Shown piece after piece: positions 1 through 6,788 of a stretch of DNA of 10,145 nt (its first letter is position 1; each line of letters opens with the position of its first letter). Below the pieces are notes generated by a model. It did no database searches, was not told the origin of the DNA, and saw nothing but the letters and a program-made list of their open reading frames with translations. Source of the stretch: Chloroflexota bacterium (GTDB taxonomy: Bacteria; Chloroflexota; UBA6077; CF-72). The position numbers and the translations under genes are program-made. The DNA lies in the NCBI GenBank assembly GCA_019242065.1, contig JAFAWJ010001121.1, positions 1-10,145 on the forward strand, read 5' to 3'.

Positions 1-551
1 TGCGGTGGAACGGGGAAGTACTCGTCCGGATCGACCGCGTTGTAGAGCAGCAGGGTGCGCTGGGCGCCGAGCCCGGCGTAGGCCGCTTCGACCGGTGGAC
101 CCCCGCCGTACAGCAGGATCCAGTCGTATGCGGGGATCAACGCGCGAAACGTCACCGCCGAATCAGGAGGTTCGGCACGCGCGGCTGCCAGCGTTTGCGG
201 CGCGTCGACATCCCAGAACGCGACCAGGGTGGACGGAGCGCGCAGTTCCAGGACGGCGGACGCCAGCTCCATGTCCCAGCCGCCGACTCCGCTGCACTTC
301 GCCACCAGGTCCGCCCCACGTGCGCGTCGCACTTCGCGCTCCAGGTCGTTCCAATCCCCACACACGCGCACACTCGCGTAAGGTGGGTCAGTCTCCAGGT
401 CGCGGTGCGTCTGACGCTCGTAGAGGTCCGGCTCCACGAAGACGACCTGGTGGCCACGGGCGTGGAGCGCCTTGCACATCCCGCGGTAATACGTTGCCGC
501 GCCATTCCAGTAGGCGGATACCAGGCTGCTACCGAACAACACGATCTTCAT
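1..551 (-). CDS. CgeB-like glycosyltransferase, N-terminal part (runs off the left edge)
   Basis: This is an open frame on the minus strand from ATG at 551 to the window edge, giving 183 residues with no stop. The start is fixed by an ATGA overlap with the upstream gene (its TGA is 548-550). The protein opens with a Rossmann-like strand, MKIVLFGSSL, then YWNGAATYYRG (residues 15-24) and RGHQVVFVEPD (32-42). Later it has AFWDVDAP (111-118), a YGGGPP stretch (148-153) and YNAVDP (170-175). These are hallmarks of the N-terminal half of CgeB-type GT-B glycosyltransferases. The C-terminal nucleotide-sugar half lies outside the window. No signal peptide or membrane segment is seen, so the protein is probably cytosolic. 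It is the last gene visible in a translationally coupled run and is distantly related to the proteins at 548-1654 and 6782-7921. Donor and acceptor are unknown. Confidence 0.85.
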   Translation of the reverse strand, partial: MKIVLFGSSLVSAYWNGAATYYRGMCKALHARGHQVVFVEPDLYERQTHRDLETDPPYASVRVCGDWNDLEREVRRARGADLVAKCSGVGGWDMELASAVLELRAPSTLVAFWDVDAPQTLAAARAEPPDSAVTFRALIPAYDWILLYGGGPPVEAAYAGLGAQRTLLLYNAVDPDEYFPVPP

Positions 552-1654
552 GCGAGGCTCAGTCGTGGGGCGTTCACGATCTCCAGAAGCTGTTCCGCGC
601 GGTGGCCGCAGGTGTGGTGTTCGAGAATGGTCCGTCGACCATGCTCGCCGATGACATTCCGGGCCGTTTCATTCGAGCACAGCTCGGCGATCAGATCGCG
701 CATCTCCGTAGGCGAGTGGGCAACCGCGTAGTCCGCGCCCGCTTCGAACAGGTGGTCCGTATCATCCCACGGGAGCGAAATCAGACAGGCGCCGCACGCC
801 AGCGCCTCGAACATACGGATCGTCGGCGTGCCGGGCAAAAGCTCCACGTATTGACGTCGCGGGATGTGAAGCACGACGCTAGCTGCGCTGTAGATGCTTG
901 GCACGAGCGCGTTGGGCATCCAGCCGCGGTAGTCGATGCGCAGCGCGCCCGTGAGCCGAGAGACAATCTCGGCCGGGTAACGTACGCCGTACACCGCGAA
1001 CGTGAGGTCCGGTAGTGCCGGACGGATGTCGAAGACGAAATCCTCCAGTTCGTCGGAGCGGTCGCCGTCACCGTAGTTGCCGACGAAGACGACGTCAGTC
1101 ATCTTCGGCAGACCCAGTGGTGAGAATACCGTGACATCGGCCGCCTCGTGCAGCACCCTGACGCGCTCGAAGCCCAGCGCCTGGTAGCGCTCAGCCAGGG
1201 ATGGACTGTAAGCGAGGATGCCGGTAAACGCTTCGAGCCCAAGCGAGGTGCGGTACGCGTCGTCGAGTACGACGCGGTAATGGGTGTCGTGGAAGTACGC
1301 CTGTTTGCCCATATCGGCGCACAGCTCCGCGCAGCGGCGGACGACCTGGGGCGGGTTCCATTCGTGCACGACGCACACGTCGGCGTCGGTCAGGCGGGCT
1401 CGCAGCCAGGGGTCCAGGTCGTCGTCCAGGACGAAGCGATCGAATGCGAGATCGGGAAAGCGGCTGGTGAAATCGGAGATTGCCTCTGGCGCGATGTCCA
1501 GGAGATTGTGCAGCGACCAGTTATCCCGCTCTTCATAACAGATGACGGCGTGGCCACGCGCCTGGAGCGCGCGCATGATGCCGCGCAGAAAGTGTGCGTT
1601 GCCGTGGTTCCAGTCTGAAATCAGCGAATGGTAGAAGAAGGCAAAGCGTGTCAC
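548..1654 (-). CDS. CgeB-like glycosyltransferase
   Basis: This 368-residue protein starts at GTG 1654, which overlaps the preceding TGA as GTGA. The open frame extends upstream but only through the neighbouring glycosyltransferase gene, so the longer form is rejected. The N-terminus has a strand (FAFFYHSL) followed by SDWNHGNAHFLRG (13-25), ARGHAVICYEERD (32-44), HEWNPP (97-102) and FHDTHYR (121-127). The C-terminal half carries VGNYGDGDR (191-199), YRGWMPN (242-248), HIPRRQYVELLPG (263-275) and RMFEALACGACLIS (280-293), the donor-binding region of GT-B/CgeB C-terminal domains. A terminal HHTCGHRAEQLL segment (346-357) also matches homologues I remember. It is expected to transfer a sugar from a nucleotide donor in the cytosol. 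Substrates are unknown. The ATG of the next gene overlaps its stop (ATGA, 548-551), which suggests coupled translation. Confidence 0.9.
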   Translation of the reverse strand: MTRFAFFYHSLISDWNHGNAHFLRGIMRALQARGHAVICYEERDNWSLHNLLDIAPEAISDFTSRFPDLAFDRFVLDDDLDPWLRARLTDADVCVVHEWNPPQVVRRCAELCADMGKQAYFHDTHYRVVLDDAYRTSLGLEAFTGILAYSPSLAERYQALGFERVRVLHEAADVTVFSPLGLPKMTDVVFVGNYGDGDRSDELEDFVFDIRPALPDLTFAVYGVRYPAEIVSRLTGALRIDYRGWMPNALVPSIYSAASVVLHIPRRQYVELLPGTPTIRMFEALACGACLISLPWDDTDHLFEAGADYAVAHSPTEMRDLIAELCSNETARNVIGEHGRRTILEHHTCGHRAEQLLEIVNAPRLSLA

Positions 1655-2736
1655 GCGACCGTCCTCCGGCAGGCTGCGCGATAGACCTCTCGATAGTCGG
1701 CCGCCATGCGCGTGGCGGAGAAGCAGGCCGCCGCTCGGGCGCGGGCGGCTTCGCCCAACTCGACACGCCGAGCGGGGTCGGCCAGCAGGGCTCGCCACGC
1801 GCGCTGCAGGTCCGCCGCATCGTCGGATCGGAAGAAGGTCGCGGCGTCGTTCCAGAGCTCGCGATAGGAGGGAATGTCGGCGAGAAGCAAGGCACAGCCG
1901 TGCTGCGCCGCTTGGAGCGGGAGCAAGCCGAACGGATCGTAGCGCGCGGGTGAGAGATACACGCTGGCCTGGTCGAGCACGCGCTCGAGCGCACGACGGC
2001 GCAGATGTCCTAGCGGGCGGAGTGGCGGCGGGACTTCGGCGCTGGAGCCCGCTTCCGGATGACGCAGCTCGCCGGCGACGAGCACGTCGCCGGGTGACCA
2101 GCCCTGGGCCGCGCGAGCCGCGAGCGCCAGGTTCTTGGCGGCATCCCACATCCGCCCAGCCACCAACGTGATGGGTTGCTTGCTGCCAGAGGTGGACGTC
2201 GCCGACCAACCATTGTGGATGACGCGAATATCGCGAATGCAGCCATACAGGTCGTGGACCTGGTCCGCGAGAAAACTCGAGACCGCCACGACGCAGGTCG
2301 CGCGCTCCAGCGCCTCGCGGACCAGCCTGACATAGGCTTGCCACTCTGCCGGAACCCCAGAGGTACCGAGCGTCCAGCGTCGCCAGCTGAGCACATCGCT
2401 GTGCAGCGTCAGCACCACCGGAACTTCGACGTCGGCGCAGGCGGCGGCGAACTGGTTGGCGTGGATCAGGTCGAATCCGCTGGCGGCCACGCGCGCGACG
2501 CTCTTTCGTGTGCGGCGGACGTCGTCATCGGAATCCTGCATCCATTCAAGCTTGAGTGGTTCCGCGCTCAGGCGCACGTCGGCCATCCGGGCCTCGAGAC
2601 ACTGGTCGGCTGACGGCTCGCCGAACGCCAGGAGGGTTACCTCGGCGCCCGAGCGGAGTTCGTTTGCCAGGCTCAGGCTGAAATCCCACACGCCGCCGAC
2701 CACATCCGTCGTGAGCAGGACACGCGGTCGACTCAC
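1651..2736 (-). CDS. GT4-family glycosyltransferase
   Basis: This is a 361-residue GT-B glycosyltransferase. The start GTG at 2736 overlaps the epimerase stop as GTGA; a longer in-frame extension to 2916 would only read through the epimerase gene. The N-terminal TTDVVGGVWDFSLSLANEL (9-27) is the glycine loop of the acceptor domain in GT4 proteins. HANQFAAA (92-99), LTLHSD (109-114) and VAVSSFLADQV (150-160) follow. The donor domain has VAGRMWDAAKN (192-202), the phosphate-contacting region, and YDPFGLLPLQAAQHGCALLL (266-285). The usual E-x7-E pair of GT4 enzymes is D267 and Q275 here. IPSYRELWNDAATFF (288-302) closes the domain. It is probably a cytosolic retaining enzyme that adds one sugar of the cluster product. 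The donor is not predictable. Its stop overlaps the next gene's GTG. Confidence 0.9.
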   Translation of the reverse strand: MSRPRVLLTTDVVGGVWDFSLSLANELRSGAEVTLLAFGEPSADQCLEARMADVRLSAEPLKLEWMQDSDDDVRRTRKSVARVAASGFDLIHANQFAAACADVEVPVVLTLHSDVLSWRRWTLGTSGVPAEWQAYVRLVREALERATCVVAVSSFLADQVHDLYGCIRDIRVIHNGWSATSTSGSKQPITLVAGRMWDAAKNLALAARAAQGWSPGDVLVAGELRHPEAGSSAEVPPPLRPLGHLRRRALERVLDQASVYLSPARYDPFGLLPLQAAQHGCALLLADIPSYRELWNDAATFFRSDDAADLQRAWRALLADPARRVELGEAARARAAACFSATRMAADYREVYRAACRRTVA

Positions 2737-3878
2737 GTGCTGAGCCCAACCTCGACCGACGTCCGTCCAAAGACCGCGTCGTCTGGCGTATCGATCACAT
2801 GTCCGTTGCGGTCGTCGTCGGTCGCGTGAGCGTTGAGGTGAGGTGCGTCGGCCAGGTGACACGCCCAGGCCCACAGTCGCTGCAGACCTTCGTCGACGTG
2901 GACCAGCGGCTGCCAACCAAAGTCGCGCTGCGCTTTGCGCGTGTCGCTGACGTAGATTGGCTGATCGCCCGGACGCCAGGTGCCGCGACTGACGTGGACT
3001 GGATGGCCGGCGAGCGCCTCGAGGCGCGGCTCCAGCTCGTGCCAGATCGAGAGTGCGTTGGACGGACCGCCACCGATATTGTAAACGTTGCCAGCCGTTC
3101 GGTCGATGCGCAACGAGGCAAGCTGGAAGGCGCGCACCAGGTCGTCGACGTACAGGAGGTCGCGCACTTGCTTGCCGTTGCCGTAGATGGTGAGCGGACG
3201 ACTCTCAGCCACGGCGCGCATGAAGTGCGCGACCCAGCCCTGATCCTCGTTGCCGAACTGGCGTGGGCCAAAGATGCAGGACATGCGGAACACCACGGTT
3301 CGCAGGTCGTAGATACGCGAGTAGTCGTGCACGTACTGGTCGGCGGCGCCCTTCGAGCAGCCGTACGGCGAGTGGAAATCCAGCGGTTCGGATTCGCCGA
3401 TACCTCGCGCGTCGACGTCCGGCTCGGAGAAATGGAAGCGTGTGAGCCCCTCACACACGGGCCGCCGTCCGAGCGCGCCGTAGACCTTGTTGGTCGAGGT
3501 GAAAAACAGCGCCGGAGGCGTCGGCGCTGTGCTGCGGCGGACAGCTTCCAGGACATTGTGGGTACCGGAGAGATTGACGTCGAAGTCTTCGCGCGGCTCC
3601 ACCAGTGAACGGGTCACGGCGGTCTGGGCGGCGAAGTGGAAGACGACGTGCACGTCCCGCGCTCCGACAACCGATTGGACGGCTTCGAAGTCGCGTACGT
3701 CGGACTGGGCGAAACGCAAGCGCCCAGCTGGTGCCAGCGTCTGGAGCCACTCCAGGTTGCGCTCGCTCCCGGGCCGAGCCAGACTGTCGAAGACAGTGAC
3801 GCGGTGCCCATCCCGCAAGAGCGCCGCCGACATGTTGCTGCCGATGAATCCGGCGCCGCCCGTAACGATGATGTGCAC
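2733..3878 (-). CDS. NAD-dependent nucleotide-sugar epimerase, CDP-paratose 2-epimerase (tyvelose epimerase)-like SDR
   Basis: This is a 381-residue extended SDR. The start is GTG at 3878, set by a strong AAGGAGG seven bases upstream and by the immediate Rossmann strand. TGGAGFIG (6-13) is the NAD-binding glycine motif, and D31 after the second strand favours NAD. The catalytic set is T129 in STNKVYG (128-134) with Y172 and K176 in PYGCSKGAADQY (171-182). DFHSPYGCSKGAADQY, GNGKQVRD (233-240) and NVYNIGGGPSNALS (264-277) closely resemble Salmonella CDP-tyvelose epimerase RfbE as I remember it, so C2 epimerisation of a CDP- or other nucleotide-linked hexose is the best inference. No CDP-glucose dehydratase or paratose synthase is in view, so the true substrate may differ. 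Roughly 40 extra polar residues (344-381) extend past the RfbE length. The stop overlaps the GT4 gene. Confidence 0.88.
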   Translation of the reverse strand: MHIIVTGGAGFIGSNMSAALLRDGHRVTVFDSLARPGSERNLEWLQTLAPAGRLRFAQSDVRDFEAVQSVVGARDVHVVFHFAAQTAVTRSLVEPREDFDVNLSGTHNVLEAVRRSTAPTPPALFFTSTNKVYGALGRRPVCEGLTRFHFSEPDVDARGIGESEPLDFHSPYGCSKGAADQYVHDYSRIYDLRTVVFRMSCIFGPRQFGNEDQGWVAHFMRAVAESRPLTIYGNGKQVRDLLYVDDLVRAFQLASLRIDRTAGNVYNIGGGPSNALSIWHELEPRLEALAGHPVHVSRGTWRPGDQPIYVSDTRKAQRDFGWQPLVHVDEGLQRLWAWACHLADAPHLNAHATDDDRNGHVIDTPDDAVFGRTSVEVGLST

Positions 3879-3885
3879 GCCGTTG

Positions 3886-3892
3886 CCTCCTT
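3886..3892 (-). promoter_or_regulatory. Strong Shine-Dalgarno for the epimerase gene
   Basis: On the minus strand AAGGAGG lies seven bases upstream of GTG 3878. It is the best ribosome-binding site in the window and decides the epimerase start. It suggests independent, efficient initiation, unlike the overlap-coupled genes on either side. Confidence 0.8.
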
Positions 3893-3928
3893 GAACCTGA
3901 GTTGCGCGATCCGAACAGGCGCAGGGCT

Positions 3929-4141
3929 TCAGTCGCCGCTTGACGGAGGCGTATCCTCAGGTGTGGGAGGCAACGCCGTGAACCGCCGGAGCTCGGACTC
4001 GGGCACTCGATACCCGAGCTTGTTCCCGCCGGGGCGGACCGCACGAAGCGTGCCCCTGCGGATCCACCGCCGTACGGTTTCGGGCGACGAGCGCACGCGC
4101 TCCGCCACCTCCTGCACTGTGAGCAGACGTTCTTCGTTCAA
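3929..4141 (-). CDS. Small excisionase/MerR-type helix-turn-helix DNA-binding protein
   Basis: This is a 70-residue protein starting at TTG 4141. An AGGTGG nine bases upstream may be its ribosome-binding site. LLTVQEVAERVRSSPETVRRW (6-26) is a winged-helix/helix-turn-helix of the HTH_17 or BldC/excisionase type. It is followed by the wing IRRGTLRAVRPGGNKLGYRV (27-46) and ESELRRF (48-54). The last 15 residues are proline- and acid-rich and probably disordered. Single-domain proteins like this bind DNA as regulators or as recombination directionality factors. No integrase, phage gene or attachment site is nearby, so a regulator of this cluster is more likely. It sits between the hydrolase (54-base gap) and the epimerase (50-base gap), an unusual position in an otherwise overlapping run. 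The DNA-binding fold is well supported; the role is inferred. Confidence 0.85.
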   Translation of the reverse strand: MNEERLLTVQEVAERVRSSPETVRRWIRRGTLRAVRPGGNKLGYRVPESELRRFTALPPTPEDTPPSSGD

Positions 4142-4195
4142 GCCGTGAAACCACCTGGTCCCGACGCCTGCCCGTCTCAGTGTCGAGACAATCTT

Positions 4196-5182
4196 TCAGG
4201 GTCCTGACGGATCCTCTAGTGAGGCTACAACACCGCTCAAGTCGTCGCAAGTTCGATCAAGTCTACGCGCACCTATTGCAGGGCTCAAATTCGCATAGCG
4301 GCGCACCATGGTTTCGCAAAAGTCGGCGAAGTCTTCCAGGTGCACGGGCGGACTCGTGTGATGGGGGACACGCGCGGCCCGCGCCGGTGTGAAGCATAGC
4401 GTGAGCGTCACGTCGTAAGGCTCCAGGCGCTGCATGACGGAATCGAACCAGCCTTCGGCACCGGGTCGATCCCAATCTGCCCAGCCGATGCCGGTGCGAA
4501 GGCGGCGCACGCCAAGCGTTTCGAGCACGCGCAGCATCTCCACAAAGCGAGCTTCTTCGCGCCAGTAGACCCACTCGCAGACGCCGGTTCCGCGCGAAAC
4601 CCAACGCGCCAATCGGGCGGCGGCTGGTTTCGGCTGGCCCATGGCGTCGAAGACACCCATGCGAAAATGGCGGAAATAGGCCATGCCTTCGGAGCCGCGG
4701 TGGCGGGTCACCGCCTCCCAGCGCTCTGGCAGGTCCATCAGCGCATACCAGAACACGCGCTCGGCCGAGCACGAGAGGTGTTCGAGCATGGCGTCGACCG
4801 CCCACGCCTGAAGCGTGTCAGACGCGATGCTCGAGGCGCCCACTTCGGTGGCCCACACTGGCTTTCCGCCGGCGACGTCGCGGACCGCCTGCACCCGTCG
4901 CGGCCACTCTGCCAGGTGCCAGCGATTCCAGTCCAGCGGAAAGCCATGTACGGCGACGACGTCCACCGCGTCGTCGACGCCGCGGCCGAAGACGTTCTGG
5001 ACGAACCTGGGGTCGATCGGCGAGATGCCACCGAGCACCCGCGTCAGACCCGGAGCGATGCGCCGCACGCGTTCGCCAGCCAGCCGCGTCATTTCCGAAA
5101 ACTGCGACCAGTCTTCGTCCTGTGCGCGATCCCAGTGCGACAGATTGTTCGGCTCGTTCCACAGCATGACCGCTTCGATCAC
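4196..5182 (-). CDS. Clan GH-A-like glycoside hydrolase (beta-xylosidase-like) with circularly permuted barrel
   Basis: This is a 328-residue protein. GTG 5182 overlaps the methyltransferase stop as GTGA, and only eight residues precede the LWNEPNN motif (7-13), whose E10 is the expected acid/base of a GH-A barrel at the end of strand 4. Next come VLGGISPID (49-57), VDVVAVHGFPLDW (73-85), PVWATEVGAS (108-117; E113 is the expected strand-7 nucleophile) and RVFWYALMD (142-150). The second half holds what normally precedes NEP: CEWVYW (202-207), LGVRRLRTGIGWADW (223-237), VTLTLCFTP (258-266), HHTSPP (274-279) and DFADFCETMVRRY (284-296). The order is therefore strands 4-8 then 1-3. No signal peptide is seen, so it is probably cytosolic: a trimming glycosidase or transglycosylase acting on the cluster product. 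Substrate unknown. The last 31 residues look non-conserved. Confidence 0.85.
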   Translation of the reverse strand: MIEAVMLWNEPNNLSHWDRAQDEDWSQFSEMTRLAGERVRRIAPGLTRVLGGISPIDPRFVQNVFGRGVDDAVDVVAVHGFPLDWNRWHLAEWPRRVQAVRDVAGGKPVWATEVGASSIASDTLQAWAVDAMLEHLSCSAERVFWYALMDLPERWEAVTRHRGSEGMAYFRHFRMGVFDAMGQPKPAAARLARWVSRGTGVCEWVYWREEARFVEMLRVLETLGVRRLRTGIGWADWDRPGAEGWFDSVMQRLEPYDVTLTLCFTPARAARVPHHTSPPVHLEDFADFCETMVRRYANLSPAIGARRLDRTCDDLSGVVASLEDPSGP

Positions 5183-5925
5183 GTCGCGCCGGCCTCCGGC
5201 TCGCACACGTACACTTCTTGACAGGGGTGTTCGACGACCCGCAGTCCGCAGCTGCGCAGCAGCGCGCGTGTGCAGGCAGGGTTGGGAATCCACCAGTTGG
5301 TCGCGTCGCCCGCGTAGCGATGCTCGACGAAGTACATGCGCGGAAAGCGTTCGTCGAAAAAGACCTCGCGTTCGGAGAACGGAAAGTCGTCCGCGAACTC
5401 AGCGACGTCCCAGCTGCCGCGCTCCATTGACTGAAAGAGCAGTCGGCCTCCGACCAGACGGGCGACTTTCTCGAGCGCGTACAACGGATGGCGCAAGTGG
5501 TACAGCACACCCATGAAGACGACGAAATCGAAGGTCTGATTGCCGACGACCGTGTCGATGTCATACACGTCGCCTTGTCGGAAGTCCACGTCGAGGTTCA
5601 GTTGCTCGCGTGCGAAGCGCGCTTGCGCGAGGTAGAGAGGGTCGTGGTCCACGCCGAGAACACGGCTGGCGCCACGGCGTTTCATCTCGAACGAGTAGAA
5701 GCCAGCGTTGCAGCCGATATCCAGCACCGACTTGCCGCGCAGGTCGGTAGGCACCGCCTGCTGGAAGAATTGCCAGAAGTTGGCCGGAAAATCGCCCAGC
5801 GGGTGCTCAGGCGCGGTCTGGACTTCCTCCGCGCGACTCTGGTCTTGCAGACGCAGGTTGTGGAACCACGGGCCGAGATCAGAAATTTGCGCGTGTAGTG
5901 ACACGGACGGCATGCCGCTGGACAC
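5179..5925 (-). CDS. SAM-dependent methyltransferase, TIGR04290 (Rta_06860) type
   Basis: This is a 248-residue class I methyltransferase related to CmoB/tRNA mo5U34 methyltransferases. LGPWFHNLRL (17-26) and QTAPEHPLGDFP (36-47) are the N-terminal signature of the TIGR04290 family as I remember it. VLDIGCNAGFYS (67-78) is motif I for S-adenosylmethionine, D94 in GVDHD ends strand 2, and VVFMGVLYHLRHP (135-147) is motif IV with its helix. The C-terminus has RYAGDATNWWIPN (203-215) and EVYVCE (237-242). It probably methylates a sugar or glycoside intermediate rather than RNA, given the glycosyltransferase context. The frame first opens at GTG 5925, directly after an in-frame TAA; ATG 5913 is an alternative and neither has a clear Shine-Dalgarno. 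Its stop overlaps the hydrolase GTG, coupling the two. Confidence 0.9.
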   Translation of the reverse strand: MSSGMPSVSLHAQISDLGPWFHNLRLQDQSRAEEVQTAPEHPLGDFPANFWQFFQQAVPTDLRGKSVLDIGCNAGFYSFEMKRRGASRVLGVDHDPLYLAQARFAREQLNLDVDFRQGDVYDIDTVVGNQTFDFVVFMGVLYHLRHPLYALEKVARLVGGRLLFQSMERGSWDVAEFADDFPFSEREVFFDERFPRMYFVEHRYAGDATNWWIPNPACTRALLRSCGLRVVEHPCQEVYVCEPEAGAT

Positions 5926-6056
5926 AGCTTAGCGCCAGAGTCCGTGGGTCAACGAAGCGAGTCGCCGAGTTGTGCATTTCTGCATGTCCTCGGTCGCTGA
6001 CGTAGCACATGGTGAAGGAACGTTCTGCTTGTGTTTCACGAGAAGATTTTGACCTA
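5926..6056 (-). promoter_or_regulatory. Intergenic gap before the methyltransferase; possible internal promoter
   Basis: This is the longest non-coding gap inside the minus-strand block. It is locally more AT-rich between about 6003 and 6056. On the minus strand TTGACC (5947-5952) lies 15 bases before TAAGCT (5926-5931), a weak promoter-like pair that would fit initiation at ATG 5913 better than at GTG 5925. A perfect palindrome GAACGTTC (6018-6025) lies between GTGAA (6012-6016) and TTCAC (6035-6039), a possible operator or weak hairpin. There is no U-run, so it is not a convincing terminator. The gap plausibly splits the block into two transcription units. This is inferred only. Confidence 0.3.
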
Positions 6057-6788
6057 TTAGACGATCGCCGGCTGACGCAGTGCGTCCATCGCCGCACGGT
6101 AGCCCTCGATCGTGCCGACATCGAAATAGCGCTGGCCGGCCGAAACGCCGCGCGCGATGCCGCCGCGCCGCAAGAATTCGTTCACGAGTGTGCCCACGTA
6201 TTCGTCGCCGCGGTCTGGCTCCGACCAGATTGCGTGCAGCTGTTGGAATACTCGCCCCGGCATGCGGAAAGCGCCCCATACCCACTGCGTCGCCGGTCGC
6301 ATGGCCTTGACCTGAATTTCGAGGACGGTCTCTCCGCGCGTAACTACCGCGTCGAAGTGCTCCGGGTGGTCGACAGGAAAGAGGAGGAACGCCAATTGAC
6401 CGCTGCCGAGGGCGTCGAAGCCCTCGGCCGGAAACCACACCGTATCTGGCAAGCCGATGAGCACCTCTTCGTCCGGGCGCAGGACCTGGAGTCCACGGAA
6501 CAGCGCATCGCACAGCCCACGCGGTTGCTCCTGGACGACATAGCAGCAGCGCCGCGCGGCGGGGTGCCGCGCGTAGTAGGTGAGGATGTCGGTCTTATCT
6601 GGCGAGAGCACGAAACAGATGCGATCGGCGCCGGCGTGCAGCATGCGCTCGACCAGGAATTCGCTGACCGCTCGAGGACGCTCGACGCCCGCTTCGTCGA
6701 CGGTGCTGCCCACCGGCAACATCTCCTTGGAGAAGGCTAGCGGTTGGAGTCGGCTGCCAGCGCCCGCCGCCGGCACGATGCCTAGCAT
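6057..6788 (-). CDS. Sugar-1-phosphate nucleotidyltransferase
   Basis: This is a 243-residue NTP transferase of the RfbA/GalU fold. It starts at ATG 6788, overlapping the TAG of the preceding glycosyltransferase by seven bases. PAAGAGSRLQPLAFSKEMLP (6-25) is the nucleotide-binding GxGxRxxP...K signature with K21. VVQEQPRGLCDAL (84-96) fits the uridine/thymidine-binding loop. GLPDT (112-116) supplies the metal-binding aspartate D115 in place of the common GDN/GDD. QVKAMRPATQWVWGAF (159-174) and YFDVGTIEGY (221-230, with D223) complete the sugar and metal site. It should join a sugar-1-phosphate to an NTP to give the activated donor for the cluster. Base and sugar specificity cannot be read. 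At 243 residues it is a single catalytic domain without the C-terminal beta-helix of GlmU-type enzymes. Confidence 0.88.
   Translation of the reverse strand: MLGIVPAAGAGSRLQPLAFSKEMLPVGSTVDEAGVERPRAVSEFLVERMLHAGADRICFVLSPDKTDILTYYARHPAARRCCYVVQEQPRGLCDALFRGLQVLRPDEEVLIGLPDTVWFPAEGFDALGSGQLAFLLFPVDHPEHFDAVVTRGETVLEIQVKAMRPATQWVWGAFRMPGRVFQQLHAIWSEPDRGDEYVGTLVNEFLRRGGIARGVSAGQRYFDVGTIEGYRAAMDALRQPAIV

Noticed and set aside
5..1015. Plus-strand open frame of 336 codons
   Set aside because: It is arginine/proline-rich antisense to two clear glycosyltransferase genes, with no recognisable domain. Long shadow frames are expected in GC-rich DNA.
1655..2344. N-terminal extension of the CgeB-like protein (open frame begins at 2344)
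   Set aside because: The extra sequence is a low-complexity frame inside the GT4 gene, and the domain begins right at the GTGA overlap at 1654.
2799..3608. Plus-strand open frame of 269 codons
   Set aside because: It is antisense to the epimerase, whose motifs and Shine-Dalgarno are unambiguous. The plus frame has no motif.
3929..4141. HTH protein as a phage or integrative-element excisionase
   Set aside because: No integrase, attachment-site repeat, tRNA or phage gene is visible; the surroundings are all sugar-metabolism genes.
4174..4189. Inverted repeat GTCTC-6-GAGAC after the hydrolase stop as an intrinsic terminator
   Set aside because: The stem is only five base pairs and no U-run follows on the minus strand. 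It is kept only as a possible operator.
5183..5293. Upstream extension of the hydrolase frame as its missing N-terminal half
   Set aside because: It overlaps the conserved C-terminus of the methyltransferase in another frame, is arginine-rich, and has no barrel strand.
5179..5925. Methyltransferase as CmoB (tRNA wobble uridine modification)
   Set aside because: It shares the fold and some motifs, but length, the N-terminal LGPWFHN block and context fit the TIGR04290 group. No CmoA partner is seen.
6009..6740. Plus-strand open frame of 243 codons, and the short minus frame at 5879-6121
   Set aside because: The first mirrors the nucleotidyltransferase and the second spans its 3' end and the intergenic gap. 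Neither has a domain, and codon content is shadow-like.
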